A DNA stretch of 16,359 nt, from contig JAUVVE010000005.1 in the NCBI GenBank assembly GCA_030604795.1, forward strand, positions 1 through 16,359. The letters run 5' to 3'. The position numbers and the translations under genes are program-made. Below the pieces are notes generated by a model. It was given only the letters and a program-made list of their open reading frames with translations. It made no database searches and was not told the DNA's origin. Numbering within the stretch: the stretch's first letter is position 1; the number at the start of each line of letters is the position of its first letter. This document shows, piece after piece, positions 1 through 6,959 of the stretch. This stretch comes from Dehalococcoidia bacterium (lineage in GTDB: Bacteria; Chloroflexota; Dehalococcoidia; GIF9; UBA5629).

Positions 1-906
1 ATGCTTTTGGCCCTTCTTTTGGCTGGTCTAATCGTTGGCCCGCTAGGCTCTAGCATATTAGGCATCGAAACACCTAGCAAGTTGAGCATCTCCAAACCTC
101 ATGTCAAGCTCCCTTCGGAGGGAATATTCCGCATTGCTGGCTTCACCGTTACCAATACTCTCATTGCTTCTTGGTTCTCTACTCTCGTATTAGTGGGCTT
201 GTTTTATGCCTGCACGCGCAAAATGAGACTGATTCCCAGCAGATTGCAGAGCACAGCCGAGCTGGTCATAGAGACGCTTCTCAACTTTGTTGAAGGCGTA
301 GCCGGGCAAAAACACGCTCGCATTCTTTTTCCGGCAGTGGCTACTATCTTCCTTTATGTCATAACCAATGCCTACTTAGCTCTTTTGCCTTTTTACGGCA
401 CCATAGGTATTCAGGAGATCGATGGCACTCTCGTGCCCTTATTTAGGGGAGCTAATACTGATATCAACGTACCACTGTCCATTGCCATTGCGTCCTTCGT
501 CTTCGTTGAGTATTGGGGGCTACGCTCATTCGGCTTCCTCCGTTATCTCAACAGCTTTTTCAACGTGGGTCAATTGCGTGATGGTATCATAAGCTTGTTC
601 AAAGGAAAGGTCCGCTCCGCCATAACCGGAATTATGCTCGGATTCATCAACCTGTTTGTCGGCATACTGGAAATATTCAGCCACTTCATACGCATTGTTA
701 GCTTCACCTTCCGTCTCTTTGGCAATATGACTGCTGGTGAGATACTGCTATTGGTTATCTGCTTCTTGGTCCCGTTGATAGCCACCATCCCATTCTACGG
801 GTTAGAGCTGCTTATCGGTTTTATCCAGGCGCTCATCTTTGCTGGACTAACACTAATATTCGGCATTATTGCTTTAACCCCCCATGCCGAGGAAGAACAA
901 GCTTGA
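1..906 (+). CDS. atpB: F1Fo ATP synthase subunit a (5' end possibly truncated)
   Basis: Membrane proton-channel subunit of F1Fo ATP synthase, which forms the two half-channels and contacts the rotating c-ring. The reading is 301 aa and mostly hydrophobic. The essential arginine of the fourth helix is R238 in the family signature FRLFGNMTAGE. Q276 in LIGFIQALIF matches the conserved glutamine of the last helix, and LFRGANTDIN matches the loop typical of subunit a. The ATG is exactly the first base of the window, so the true start may lie a little upstream; no ribosome-binding site can be seen. The stop (904–906) overlaps the Shine-Dalgarno site of atpE. Identity is certain; only the N-terminus is open. 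Confidence 0.95.
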   Translation: MLLALLLAGLIVGPLGSSILGIETPSKLSISKPHVKLPSEGIFRIAGFTVTNTLIASWFSTLVLVGLFYACTRKMRLIPSRLQSTAELVIETLLNFVEGVAGQKHARILFPAVATIFLYVITNAYLALLPFYGTIGIQEIDGTLVPLFRGANTDINVPLSIAIASFVFVEYWGLRSFGFLRYLNSFFNVGQLRDGIISLFKGKVRSAITGIMLGFINLFVGILEIFSHFIRIVSFTFRLFGNMTAGEILLLVICFLVPLIATIPFYGLELLIGFIQALIFAGLTLIFGIIALTPHAEEEQA

Positions 907-913
907 AAGGAGG
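906..913 (+). promoter_or_regulatory. Strong Shine-Dalgarno site for atpE
   Basis: AAAGGAGG is a near-perfect anti-16S match 6 nt before ATG 920. It decides the atpE start over an in-frame upstream ATG at 884 that would lie inside atpB. A strong site fits the high c-subunit stoichiometry of the complex. Confidence 0.85.
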
Positions 914-919
914 AGAACA

Positions 920-1150
920 ATGGAACCAGATGTGATGAAAATGCTAGCAGTGGGGCTAGCCGCAGGTCTAGGACTCTTCGGTCCAGCCCTGGGCCTAGGG
1001 CTCATCGGCTATTCAGCGATGCAAGCCCTAGGACGCAACCCTGAAGCCAGAGGGGCAATCCTAACCAACATGATCCTGATCGGTGCCCTAGCCGAAGCCA
1101 TCGGAATTTATGCCCTGATAGTAGCCATAATTCTGGCCATGGTGGCATAG
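920..1150 (+). CDS. atpE: F1Fo ATP synthase subunit c
   Basis: Proteolipid that forms the rotating c-ring. It is 76 aa, a two-helix hairpin: a glycine-rich helix 1 (about 9–35), the polar loop R39-N40-P41, and helix 2 (about 47–75). The ion-carrying carboxylate is E59 in ALAEAIGIY. The positions that hold Gln and Ser/Thr in sodium-binding c subunits (the PxxxQ and ES/T signatures) are L26 and A60 here, so I infer proton rather than sodium coupling. The start was chosen at ATG 920 because of the AAAGGAGG site before it. A 194-bp spacer containing a small ORF separates it from atpF, which is unusual in an otherwise tight operon. Confidence 0.95.
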   Translation: MEPDVMKMLAVGLAAGLGLFGPALGLGLIGYSAMQALGRNPEARGAILTNMILIGALAEAIGIYALIVAIILAMVA

Positions 1151-1175
1151 ATTGCTTGTGACCAAGGAATAGTTG

Positions 1176-1304
1176 ATGCAAAATGGCGCTCTGCCAAGTT
1201 CGTTGAATGTCATCGTTGAAGCAATTGCAGTCAGTAGCATTGTATTCGCCGCATTCATCGTCCTCGCATTTGCTGTTGGTCTGGTTTCTTTGTCCCATAA
1301 CTAA
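1176..1304 (+). CDS. Small single-helix membrane protein between atpE and atpF (unknown function)
   Basis: A 42-codon ORF from ATG 1176 to TAA 1302–1304, in the only sizeable gap of the ATP synthase operon. AAGGA at 1164–1168 lies 7 nt before the ATG. The protein starts MQNGALPSSL and has one long hydrophobic stretch (about residues 12–39) rich in Ile, Val, Ala, Phe and Leu, with one acidic residue, E15, near its start, and ends SHN. I do not recognise it. It is not AtpI, which lies upstream of atpB in other genomes. The segment from E15 (EAI followed by small and aliphatic residues) superficially resembles helix 2 of the neighbouring c subunit around E59, but the DNA is not alike, so this is weak. 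Possible roles are an accessory Fo subunit or assembly factor. The ORF could also be fortuitous, since a short hydrophobic frame can arise by chance. Confidence 0.55.
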   Translation: MQNGALPSSLNVIVEAIAVSSIVFAAFIVLAFAVGLVSLSHN

Positions 1305-1344
1305 CAGCCGAGAATTCAGCTAAATATAGAACCGACGGAGTAAC

Positions 1345-1845
1345 ATGGAAGATCTTGGATTTAACCTACCGCTGCTGGGGGCCTTTGTCATAAACTTCGT
1401 CATTCTTTTCGGATTACTCAGCGTAGTCTTGTACAGGCCAGTGCTCAAGATGCTGGATGAGCGGCAAGCCAAGATAAAGGAGAGTATGGAACAAGCTGAG
1501 CAGATGAAGGAACAGATGGCACGCAGCGAAGAGCAGATTAAGGCCCACCTGGGAACGGCCCGCAGAGAGGGACAAGACATAATCACCCAGGCAACGCAGA
1601 TAGGGGAAAAGCTAGAAGAAGAAGCCAAGGACAAAGCACGCCAAGAAGCTGAATCCCTCATTGCCAAAGCACAGGTCGAAATAGGGCGCGAGCGGGACAA
1701 AGCGATCGACGAGCTACGCAAGGAATTCGTAGATATAGCCATCAAAGCCGCAGAAAAGGTCATCAGCAAAACGCTAGACAAGAAGAAACACCAGGAACTC
1801 ATTGATGAGGCACTGGAAGAAAGCACCACATTCAAGCAGACTTAG
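1345..1845 (+). CDS. atpF: F1Fo ATP synthase subunit b
   Basis: Peripheral stalk subunit linking Fo to the top of F1. It is 166 aa with one N-terminal membrane helix (about residues 8–30, LLGAFVINFVILFGLLSVVL) followed by a basic YRPVLKMLDERQ segment and a long charged, alanine- and glutamate-rich helix expected to form the dimeric right-handed coiled coil. The length is usual for a bacterial b subunit. The start is supported by CGGAG at 1336–1340, just before ATG 1345. It is followed 14 nt later by atpH. Only one b-type gene is present in the window, so a homodimer is expected. Confidence 0.93.
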   Translation: MEDLGFNLPLLGAFVINFVILFGLLSVVLYRPVLKMLDERQAKIKESMEQAEQMKEQMARSEEQIKAHLGTARREGQDIITQATQIGEKLEEEAKDKARQEAESLIAKAQVEIGRERDKAIDELRKEFVDIAIKAAEKVISKTLDKKKHQELIDEALEESTTFKQT

Positions 1846-1859
1846 AGGGCCGACCGCCG

Positions 1860-2399
1860 ATGCCAGCAACAGTTTCAGGTAAACGTTACGCGCAAGCTGT
1901 CTTTCAGATCGCGCTGGAAAAGAACGCGCTAGAAAAATGGCAGCCTGACCTCAGAAGAATTGTCGAGATAACCCAGGACTCGGAACTCATGTCTCTGCTA
2001 GAGCACCCCAGACTGCCATTTGAAGCGAAAGCGAAGCTTACGCAGGGAAGACTAGGCGGGGTAAATCCGTTGGCTTTGAATCTCGCGTGCCTTCTGCTCG
2101 CCAAAGGCAGGCTCAAAAGTGCCAACCGGATTGCTGACGAATATGACCGGCTATTAGACAACTATCGTGGGATCAGGCACGCCGAAGTCATTACCGCTGT
2201 TCCACTTGATGACACAAGTGGGGAGAAGGTCAGGCAGGGTCTTGAGAACGTGATTGGAAAGAGAGTCAGTATCAGCCTTCAAGTCGACCCCAGTATTTTG
2301 GGTGGTTTTATCGCCAGAATCGACGATAGCCTCATTGATTGCAGCATTCGTAACAAGCTGTGGCAGCTAAGGAGAAGTCTGGTGGAAACCGGAAAGTAA
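1860..2399 (+). CDS. atpH: F1Fo ATP synthase subunit delta
   Basis: Connects the peripheral stalk to the N-termini of the alpha subunits. It is 179 aa, the family length. The N-terminal helical domain starts with the characteristic SGKRYAQAVFQIALEK, and the C-terminal part has the typical signature DPSILGGFIARIDDSLID followed by a closing basic helix (RNKLWQLRRSL). AGAGGG at 1844–1849, overlapping the atpF stop, provides a ribosome-binding site 10 nt upstream. The gene lies between atpF and atpA as in standard bacterial operons. Confidence 0.93.
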   Translation: MPATVSGKRYAQAVFQIALEKNALEKWQPDLRRIVEITQDSELMSLLEHPRLPFEAKAKLTQGRLGGVNPLALNLACLLLAKGRLKSANRIADEYDRLLDNYRGIRHAEVITAVPLDDTSGEKVRQGLENVIGKRVSISLQVDPSILGGFIARIDDSLIDCSIRNKLWQLRRSLVETGK

Positions 2400-2423
2400 C
2401 TGCCCGCAAAGGGGTGAACGCTT

Positions 2424-3953
2424 ATGACAACCGAAGGGCGAGATATAGTCTCAGTGATCAAAGAGCAGATCGAGCACTTTGGCACTACTGCTACAATCGT
2501 TGATGTGGGAACAGTAATCGAGATTGGCGACGGGGTTGCCCGAATTCACGGACTGCGCGGCGCCAAGTCCAACGAACTACTGGAGTTCCCCAATGGCATC
2601 ATGGGGCTGGCCCTGAACCTAGAAGAGGACAACGTTGCTGCCGTTATCCTTGGTGATTACACCCACGTTAAGGAAGGGGATGAAGTCCGTTGCACTGGGA
2701 GGGTAGTTGAAGTGCCTGTGGGTGATGAGCTAATAGGACGGGTAGTCGACTCATTAGGCACCCCATTGGACGATATGGGGCCGATTAGAACAACCAGGAC
2801 CAGACCCGTAGAGCGAGTCGCGGCCAATGTCGTAATGAGACAACCAGTGAACACGCCGGTACATACCGGCATAAAGATGGTGGATAGCCTAATACCAATT
2901 GGACGAGGCCAACGCGAGCTTATCATCGGCGACCGGTCCATAGGCAAATCAGCTATTGCCATCGACACTATCATCAGCCAAAAAGGGGGCGACCTCACCT
3001 GCATCTATGTAGCCATCGGACAGAAAACATCCAAGGTAGCGCAAGTAATAGACGTACTCAAGAAATACGGGGCAATGGAACATACTGTAGTGGTGGTGGC
3101 AAATGCGTCTGACCCGGCATCTTTGCAGTACTTAGCGCCTTATGCCGGCTGTGCCATCGGCGAAGAATTCATGGAACAAGGTAAAGACGCACTCATTGTC
3201 TACGACGACTTGTCTAAGCATGCCTGGGCTTACCGACAAATATCTCTAATCCTCAGACGTCCCCCAGGTCGAGAGGCCTACCCCGGTGACATTTTCTACG
3301 TTCACAGCCGACTTCTAGAACGGGCAGCTAAGTTGGCACCCGAGTACGGCGGCGGTTCTCTTACCGCCCTCCCTATTATAGAAATCCAAGCTGGAGACCT
3401 AGCCGCCTATATTCCTACCAACGTCATCTCCATAACCGACGGGCAGATCTACCTCGAAACGGACCTGTTCAATAGCGGGATTCGCCCAGCATTGAATGCT
3501 GGCCTGTCGGTGTCCCGCGTCGGTGGCAATGCCCAAACCCGAGCTATGAGACAAGTTGCGGGTAAACTGAGGTTGACCATGGCCCAATTTCGGGAACTAG
3601 CTACTTTCGCTCAGTTCGGGGCAGCGGACTTGGACAAGGCTACCCGGGATCAACTGGAGCGTGGACGGCGCGTTACCGAAGTATTAAAACAGCCTCAGTA
3701 TGCTCCAATGCCCTTGGAGAAAGAAGTAGCCATTCTCTACGCCGTCACCAACGGCTACCTGGACGATGTGCCAGTCGAAAGAACCACTGCCTTTGCGCAG
3801 GACTTCCACCGTTTCATGGAAACGAATCATGCTGATGTGGGACAGCGCATCGCTACAGAGAAAGAACTCAAGCAAGAGACCGAAGAGGCTTTGAAATCAG
3901 CAATACTGGAGTTCAAACAGGGCGCAACCTATTCTGAGGAAGAGAATGATTAG
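2424..3953 (+). CDS. atpA: F1Fo ATP synthase subunit alpha
   Basis: Non-catalytic nucleotide-binding subunit of the F1 hexamer. It is 509 aa, full length. Domains are an N-terminal beta-barrel (about 25–95), the nucleotide-binding core with Walker A GDRSIGKS at 169–176, and a C-terminal helical domain. The family signature RRPPGREAYPGD is present, and SVSRVGG carries the arginine that reaches into the beta catalytic site. The P-loop is unusual: most bacterial alpha subunits read GDRQTGKT. The motif remains GxxxxGK[ST], so nucleotide binding should persist. KHAWAYRQ also has Trp where Val is usual. The start is ATG 2424, with AAAGGGGTG at 2408–2416. Its end overlaps atpG by 8 nt. Confidence 0.96.
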   Translation: MTTEGRDIVSVIKEQIEHFGTTATIVDVGTVIEIGDGVARIHGLRGAKSNELLEFPNGIMGLALNLEEDNVAAVILGDYTHVKEGDEVRCTGRVVEVPVGDELIGRVVDSLGTPLDDMGPIRTTRTRPVERVAANVVMRQPVNTPVHTGIKMVDSLIPIGRGQRELIIGDRSIGKSAIAIDTIISQKGGDLTCIYVAIGQKTSKVAQVIDVLKKYGAMEHTVVVVANASDPASLQYLAPYAGCAIGEEFMEQGKDALIVYDDLSKHAWAYRQISLILRRPPGREAYPGDIFYVHSRLLERAAKLAPEYGGGSLTALPIIEIQAGDLAAYIPTNVISITDGQIYLETDLFNSGIRPALNAGLSVSRVGGNAQTRAMRQVAGKLRLTMAQFRELATFAQFGAADLDKATRDQLERGRRVTEVLKQPQYAPMPLEKEVAILYAVTNGYLDDVPVERTTAFAQDFHRFMETNHADVGQRIATEKELKQETEEALKSAILEFKQGATYSEEEND

Positions 3954-4803
3954 CCCACGCCTTCTCCGTCGACGCATTCGCAGCATCCAGAGCACGGCAA
4001 AAATCACCAAGGCAATGGAGATGATTGCTGCTGCTAAGATGAAACGAGCCCAAGAGCAAGCGCTGCATGGGCGGCCTTATAACAGCAAAATAGGCCAAGT
4101 AATCGCTGACCTCGCCGCTGAGTCCACCACTAATGGTGCTTTGCACCCTTTGCTGGAGAGGAGAGAGGTAAACAGAATAGCAGTGGTTCACATTACGTCG
4201 GACAGAGGGCTATGTGGTGGGTTAAACGCAAACATGAACCGCCTTACAGCCACTTTCGCTATAGAACAAACTGTGCCGGTTACTCTTATCATTGTCGGGC
4301 GCAAAGGGCTGCGCTTCATGCACCGCCACGGCCGTGACATTCGGGCTGAGTTCACCAAACTCAGCGACCGTCCTACTCTGCTGGAGACTCTACCCATCTC
4401 CCATATTCTTATTGATGACTATACTACCGGCTATACTGACGTCGTATATCTAGCTTACTCTCGCTTCATCACCACGATGGTCCAAAAACCAACGCTGGAA
4501 CCTTTGCTTCCCGTCGAGCCGACGGCGATACCCAAGACTGAGACCGGCGAATACATCTATGAACCTGACCCTACGTTTGTCCTGGGCCAGCTTCTTCCTC
4601 GCTTCGTGGAAATGACAATCTACCACGCCATTCTCGAAGCCATCGCCAGCGAGCAATCAGCCCGAATGGTAGCCATGCGCAATGCTACCGAAAACGCCAA
4701 CGAAGTCATCCAAGAGCTGACTTTGACGCTAAACAAAGCCCGACAAGAGATGATTACCACAGAGCTCCTTGATATTGCTGGAGGAGCTGAAGCCATACGC
4801 TAG
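3946..4803 (+). CDS. atpG: F1Fo ATP synthase subunit gamma
   Basis: Central rotor shaft that transmits c-ring rotation to the alpha/beta hexamer. It is 285 aa. The N-terminal coiled-coil helix has the conserved RRRIRSIQSTAKITKAMEM, the middle has the Rossmann-like segment with SDRGLCGGLN, and the C-terminal helix carries the family signature around ASEQSARMVAMRNATENA. The start is ATG 3946, within the last codons of atpA (8-nt overlap, atpA stop at 3951–3953), with a GAGGAAGAGA site directly before it, so translational coupling is likely. No extra regulatory insertion such as the chloroplast redox loop is seen. Confidence 0.95.
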   Translation: MISPRLLRRRIRSIQSTAKITKAMEMIAAAKMKRAQEQALHGRPYNSKIGQVIADLAAESTTNGALHPLLERREVNRIAVVHITSDRGLCGGLNANMNRLTATFAIEQTVPVTLIIVGRKGLRFMHRHGRDIRAEFTKLSDRPTLLETLPISHILIDDYTTGYTDVVYLAYSRFITTMVQKPTLEPLLPVEPTAIPKTETGEYIYEPDPTFVLGQLLPRFVEMTIYHAILEAIASEQSARMVAMRNATENANEVIQELTLTLNKARQEMITTELLDIAGGAEAIR

Positions 4804-4811
4804 AGGAGGGG
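4803..4811 (+). promoter_or_regulatory. Shine-Dalgarno site fixing the TTG start of atpD
   Basis: GAGGAGGGG lies 5 nt before TTG 4817. It supports that rare start rather than an in-frame ATG at 4769, which would sit inside atpG and add 16 residues unlike the family N-terminus. Confidence 0.8.
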
Positions 4812-4816
4812 ACATT

Positions 4817-6211
4817 TTGGCAAAGGGTAAAGTAGTACAGGTAATCGGGACAGTAGTGGATGTCGAATTCCCTCAAGAGGAACTACCGACGATTTACAAC
4901 GCCATCGAAATCAATCAAGATGACAACAGAATAGTCCTTGAAGTCCAGCACCACATAGGCAACAACTGGGTGCGTTGCCTGGCTCTATCTCCCACTGACG
5001 GCCTAACAAGAGGAGCAGAGGCGATTGACACCGGAGCGCCGGTCACTGTGCCTGTAGGAAAAGCTACTTTGGGCCGGCTATTCAACGTATTCGGCCAACC
5101 TTTGGACAACCTTGGCCCAGTAGAAACCGAGGAACGTCTCCCCATACACCGCCCGCCCCCACCACTGGAGGAGCAAGAGACGACCACCCAGATGCTGGAA
5201 ACAGGGCTGAAAGTGATAGACCTGATTACTCCCTTCGCTAAGGGTGGCAAGATTGGGGCGTATGGCGGGGCTGGAGTAGGCAAGACAGTCATCATAATGG
5301 AACTGATTCACAACATCGCCACCGAGCACGGCGGCTTCTCTGTATTTGCCGGTGTTGGAGAAAGGTCACGGGAAGGCAATGACCTCTGGCTGGAGATGAA
5401 ACGGTCCGGGGTGCTGGAGAAAACAATGATGGTTTTTGGGCAGATGAACGAGCCGCCCGGAGTGCGTGCCCGAGTAGGCTTAACCGGGGTAACTATGGCA
5501 GAATACTTCCGCGAGACTGAAGGGCAAGATGTGCTCCTTTTCATTGACAACATCTATCGCTACATTCTCGCCAATATGGAGGTCTCGGCACTTCTGGGCC
5601 GTATGCCTTCCGCCGTAGGTTACCAGCCTACACTAGCCACCGATGTTGGTGCACTAGAAGAGAGGATCACTTCCACCAAGAGAGGTTCTATTACTTCTTT
5701 TCAGGCCATCTATGTTCCGGCTGACGACTATACAGATCCGGGGATAGTGACCACTTTTGGACACCTTGACGCCATCATTTCGCTGGAACGTTCTATCGCT
5801 GAGATCGGCATCTACCCGGCTGTCGACCCGCTAACCTCGACCTCACGCATTCTCGACCCCCAAGTCGTCGGTGAAGAGCACTACCAGGTGGCTCGAGGAA
5901 TACAACGAGTCTTACAGCGCTACAAGGACCTTCAAGACATAATTGTCATACTGGGTATAGAAGAACTAAGCGACGAGGACAAAGTCACTGTAGCTAGAGC
6001 CCGTCGTATTCAGAGGTTCCTCTCCCAGCCAATGTTTGTCGCCGAAGCCTTCACCGGCAGTGAAGGCAAATACGTCCCCATCAAAGAGACGGTACGTGGC
6101 TTCAAAGAGATTCTGGATGGAAAGCACGATGAGCTTCCAGAATCGGCCTTCTTCATGGTCGGGACTATCGATGAAGCGGTGGAGAAAGGCAAGCAGCTTG
6201 AGGAGGGCTGA
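4817..6211 (+). CDS. atpD: F1Fo ATP synthase subunit beta (TTG start)
   Basis: Catalytic subunit of F1. From TTG 4817 it is 464 aa and begins MAKGKVVQVIGTVVDVEF, the standard N-terminus. Walker A GGAGVGKT is at 150–157, followed by GVGERSREGND, which contains the catalytic glutamate and arginine. The Walker B aspartate is in LLFIDN (D244), and GIYPAVDPL supplies the adenine-pocket tyrosine. Several positions that are nearly invariant in the family differ. After D244 it reads NIYRYILANMEVS rather than NIFRFTQAGSEVS. DDYTDPGIVTTFGHLD replaces DDLTDPAPATTFAHLD. The lever loop is EELSDED (382–388) rather than DELSEED. The frame is intact and the catalytic residues are present, so I regard it as functional. 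The stop overlaps the atpC start by one base. Confidence 0.95.
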   Translation: MAKGKVVQVIGTVVDVEFPQEELPTIYNAIEINQDDNRIVLEVQHHIGNNWVRCLALSPTDGLTRGAEAIDTGAPVTVPVGKATLGRLFNVFGQPLDNLGPVETEERLPIHRPPPPLEEQETTTQMLETGLKVIDLITPFAKGGKIGAYGGAGVGKTVIIMELIHNIATEHGGFSVFAGVGERSREGNDLWLEMKRSGVLEKTMMVFGQMNEPPGVRARVGLTGVTMAEYFRETEGQDVLLFIDNIYRYILANMEVSALLGRMPSAVGYQPTLATDVGALEERITSTKRGSITSFQAIYVPADDYTDPGIVTTFGHLDAIISLERSIAEIGIYPAVDPLTSTSRILDPQVVGEEHYQVARGIQRVLQRYKDLQDIIVILGIEELSDEDKVTVARARRIQRFLSQPMFVAEAFTGSEGKYVPIKETVRGFKEILDGKHDELPESAFFMVGTIDEAVEKGKQLEEG

Positions 6212-6636
6212 TGTCAACCCTAAGGCTGGAGGTCATAACTGCTGAGCACCAGGTTTTCGCCGATGATGTGAATACTGTGGTCGCTCCAGGTATCCAAGGT
6301 CAGCTCGGCATCCTGCCTCACCATGCTCCTCTAATGACCATACTTGAACCCGGAGAACTATTCATTAGGAAAGAGGGCGAAGAAACATCTATGGCAATTA
6401 CCGGCGGTTTCCTCGAGGTACGGCCTGATAAGGTCATAATCCTGGCCGATGCCTGTGAGCGTTCTGACGAAATAGATGTATCCCGTGCCGAGGCGGCCAA
6501 ACGCCGTGCTGAAGAACTGCTCAAGACCCATCCCCCAGAAACTGATACCGCCCGGGTTGAAGCTGCTCTTCGTCGTTCGTTCATCCGCCTCAGAGTGGCG
6601 GAAAGAAGGCGCCGTAAACCGAGACCTGCACTGTGA
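6211..6636 (+). CDS. atpC: F1Fo ATP synthase subunit epsilon
   Basis: Rotor-base subunit that couples gamma to the c-ring and in many bacteria restrains ATP hydrolysis. It is 141 aa. The N-terminal beta-sandwich (about 1–85) has the typical PGIQGQLGILPHHAPL and ITGGFLEVRPDKVIILAD, followed by a two-helix C-terminal domain (about 90–135, SRAEAAKRRAEELL and a very arginine-rich last helix). ATG 6211 overlaps the atpD stop in TGATG, so translation is coupled. It is the last gene of the operon; the next genes are on the opposite strand. Confidence 0.93.
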   Translation: MSTLRLEVITAEHQVFADDVNTVVAPGIQGQLGILPHHAPLMTILEPGELFIRKEGEETSMAITGGFLEVRPDKVIILADACERSDEIDVSRAEAAKRRAEELLKTHPPETDTARVEAALRRSFIRLRVAERRRRKPRPAL

Positions 6637-6657
6637 TTGAGGCTCAGCTTCCGAACT

Positions 6658-6699
6658 GGTGACTATGTAGCTGAACGGTAGAGACGCGCAGCAGTCACC
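6658..6699. terminator. Possible stem-loop between the convergent atp and rpsP–khpA units
   Basis: In the 95-bp gap between atpC and khpA, GGTGACT (6658–6664) pairs with AGTCACC (6693–6699), and GCTG (6670–6673) with CAGC (6689–6692). This gives an 11-bp stem interrupted by a 5-nt bulge on the 5' side and closed by a 15-nt loop. A competing 6-bp pairing exists between 6685–6690 and 6711–6716. Neither side has a T-run, so it is not a standard intrinsic terminator. It could be a bidirectional transcript-end structure, but this is weak. Confidence 0.3.
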
Positions 6700-6731
6700 T
6701 CGCATAGATTTGCGCGGACGTGACACGCCAC

Positions 6732-6959
6732 CTACACTATTTCAAGCCTAACCCGAACCCCTTCCTTCGTAGCAGTGACACGAAGCAAGGTGCGCATTGC
6801 TTCAGCAACACGGCCCTGCCTCCCGATAACCCTCCCCTTGTCATCCGCGGCAACTTCTAACTTCAGCACCACCTGGTCATCATCAGTCTCTTCAGTAACC
6901 TTTACTTCTTCAGGTGCTCTGACAATGGCTTTGGCGATATATTCTATCAAGTCCTTCAT
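6732..6959 (-). CDS. khpA: KH-domain RNA-binding protein (KhpA family)
   Basis: Small single KH-domain protein of 75 aa. The RNA-binding loop is the GXXG motif GRQG at 46–49 within KGRVIGRQGR, preceded by a strand (VVLKLEVAADD) and followed by the helix AEAMRTLLRV and the last strand VRVRLEIV. KhpA proteins bind RNA, often together with KhpB, and their genes commonly lie just after rpsP. Here its ATG overlaps the rpsP stop by 4 nt (ATGA, 6956–6959), so the two are translationally coupled. The rimM and trmD genes that usually follow are absent: the next gene is the convergent atpC. Confidence 0.9.
   Translation of the reverse strand: MKDLIEYIAKAIVRAPEEVKVTEETDDDQVVLKLEVAADDKGRVIGRQGRVAEAMRTLLRVTATKEGVRVRLEIV

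Noticed and set aside
1002..1298. 98-codon - strand frame covering the atpE–atpF gap
   Set aside because: It overlaps atpE antisense, has a Trp/Cys/Leu-rich composition without domain signature, and the + strand frame 1176–1304 has a better start context.
1320..1835. 171-codon open frame on the - strand opposite atpF
   Set aside because: Serine-rich translation is the mirror of the charged coiled-coil codons of atpF; no ribosome-binding site and no family resemblance.
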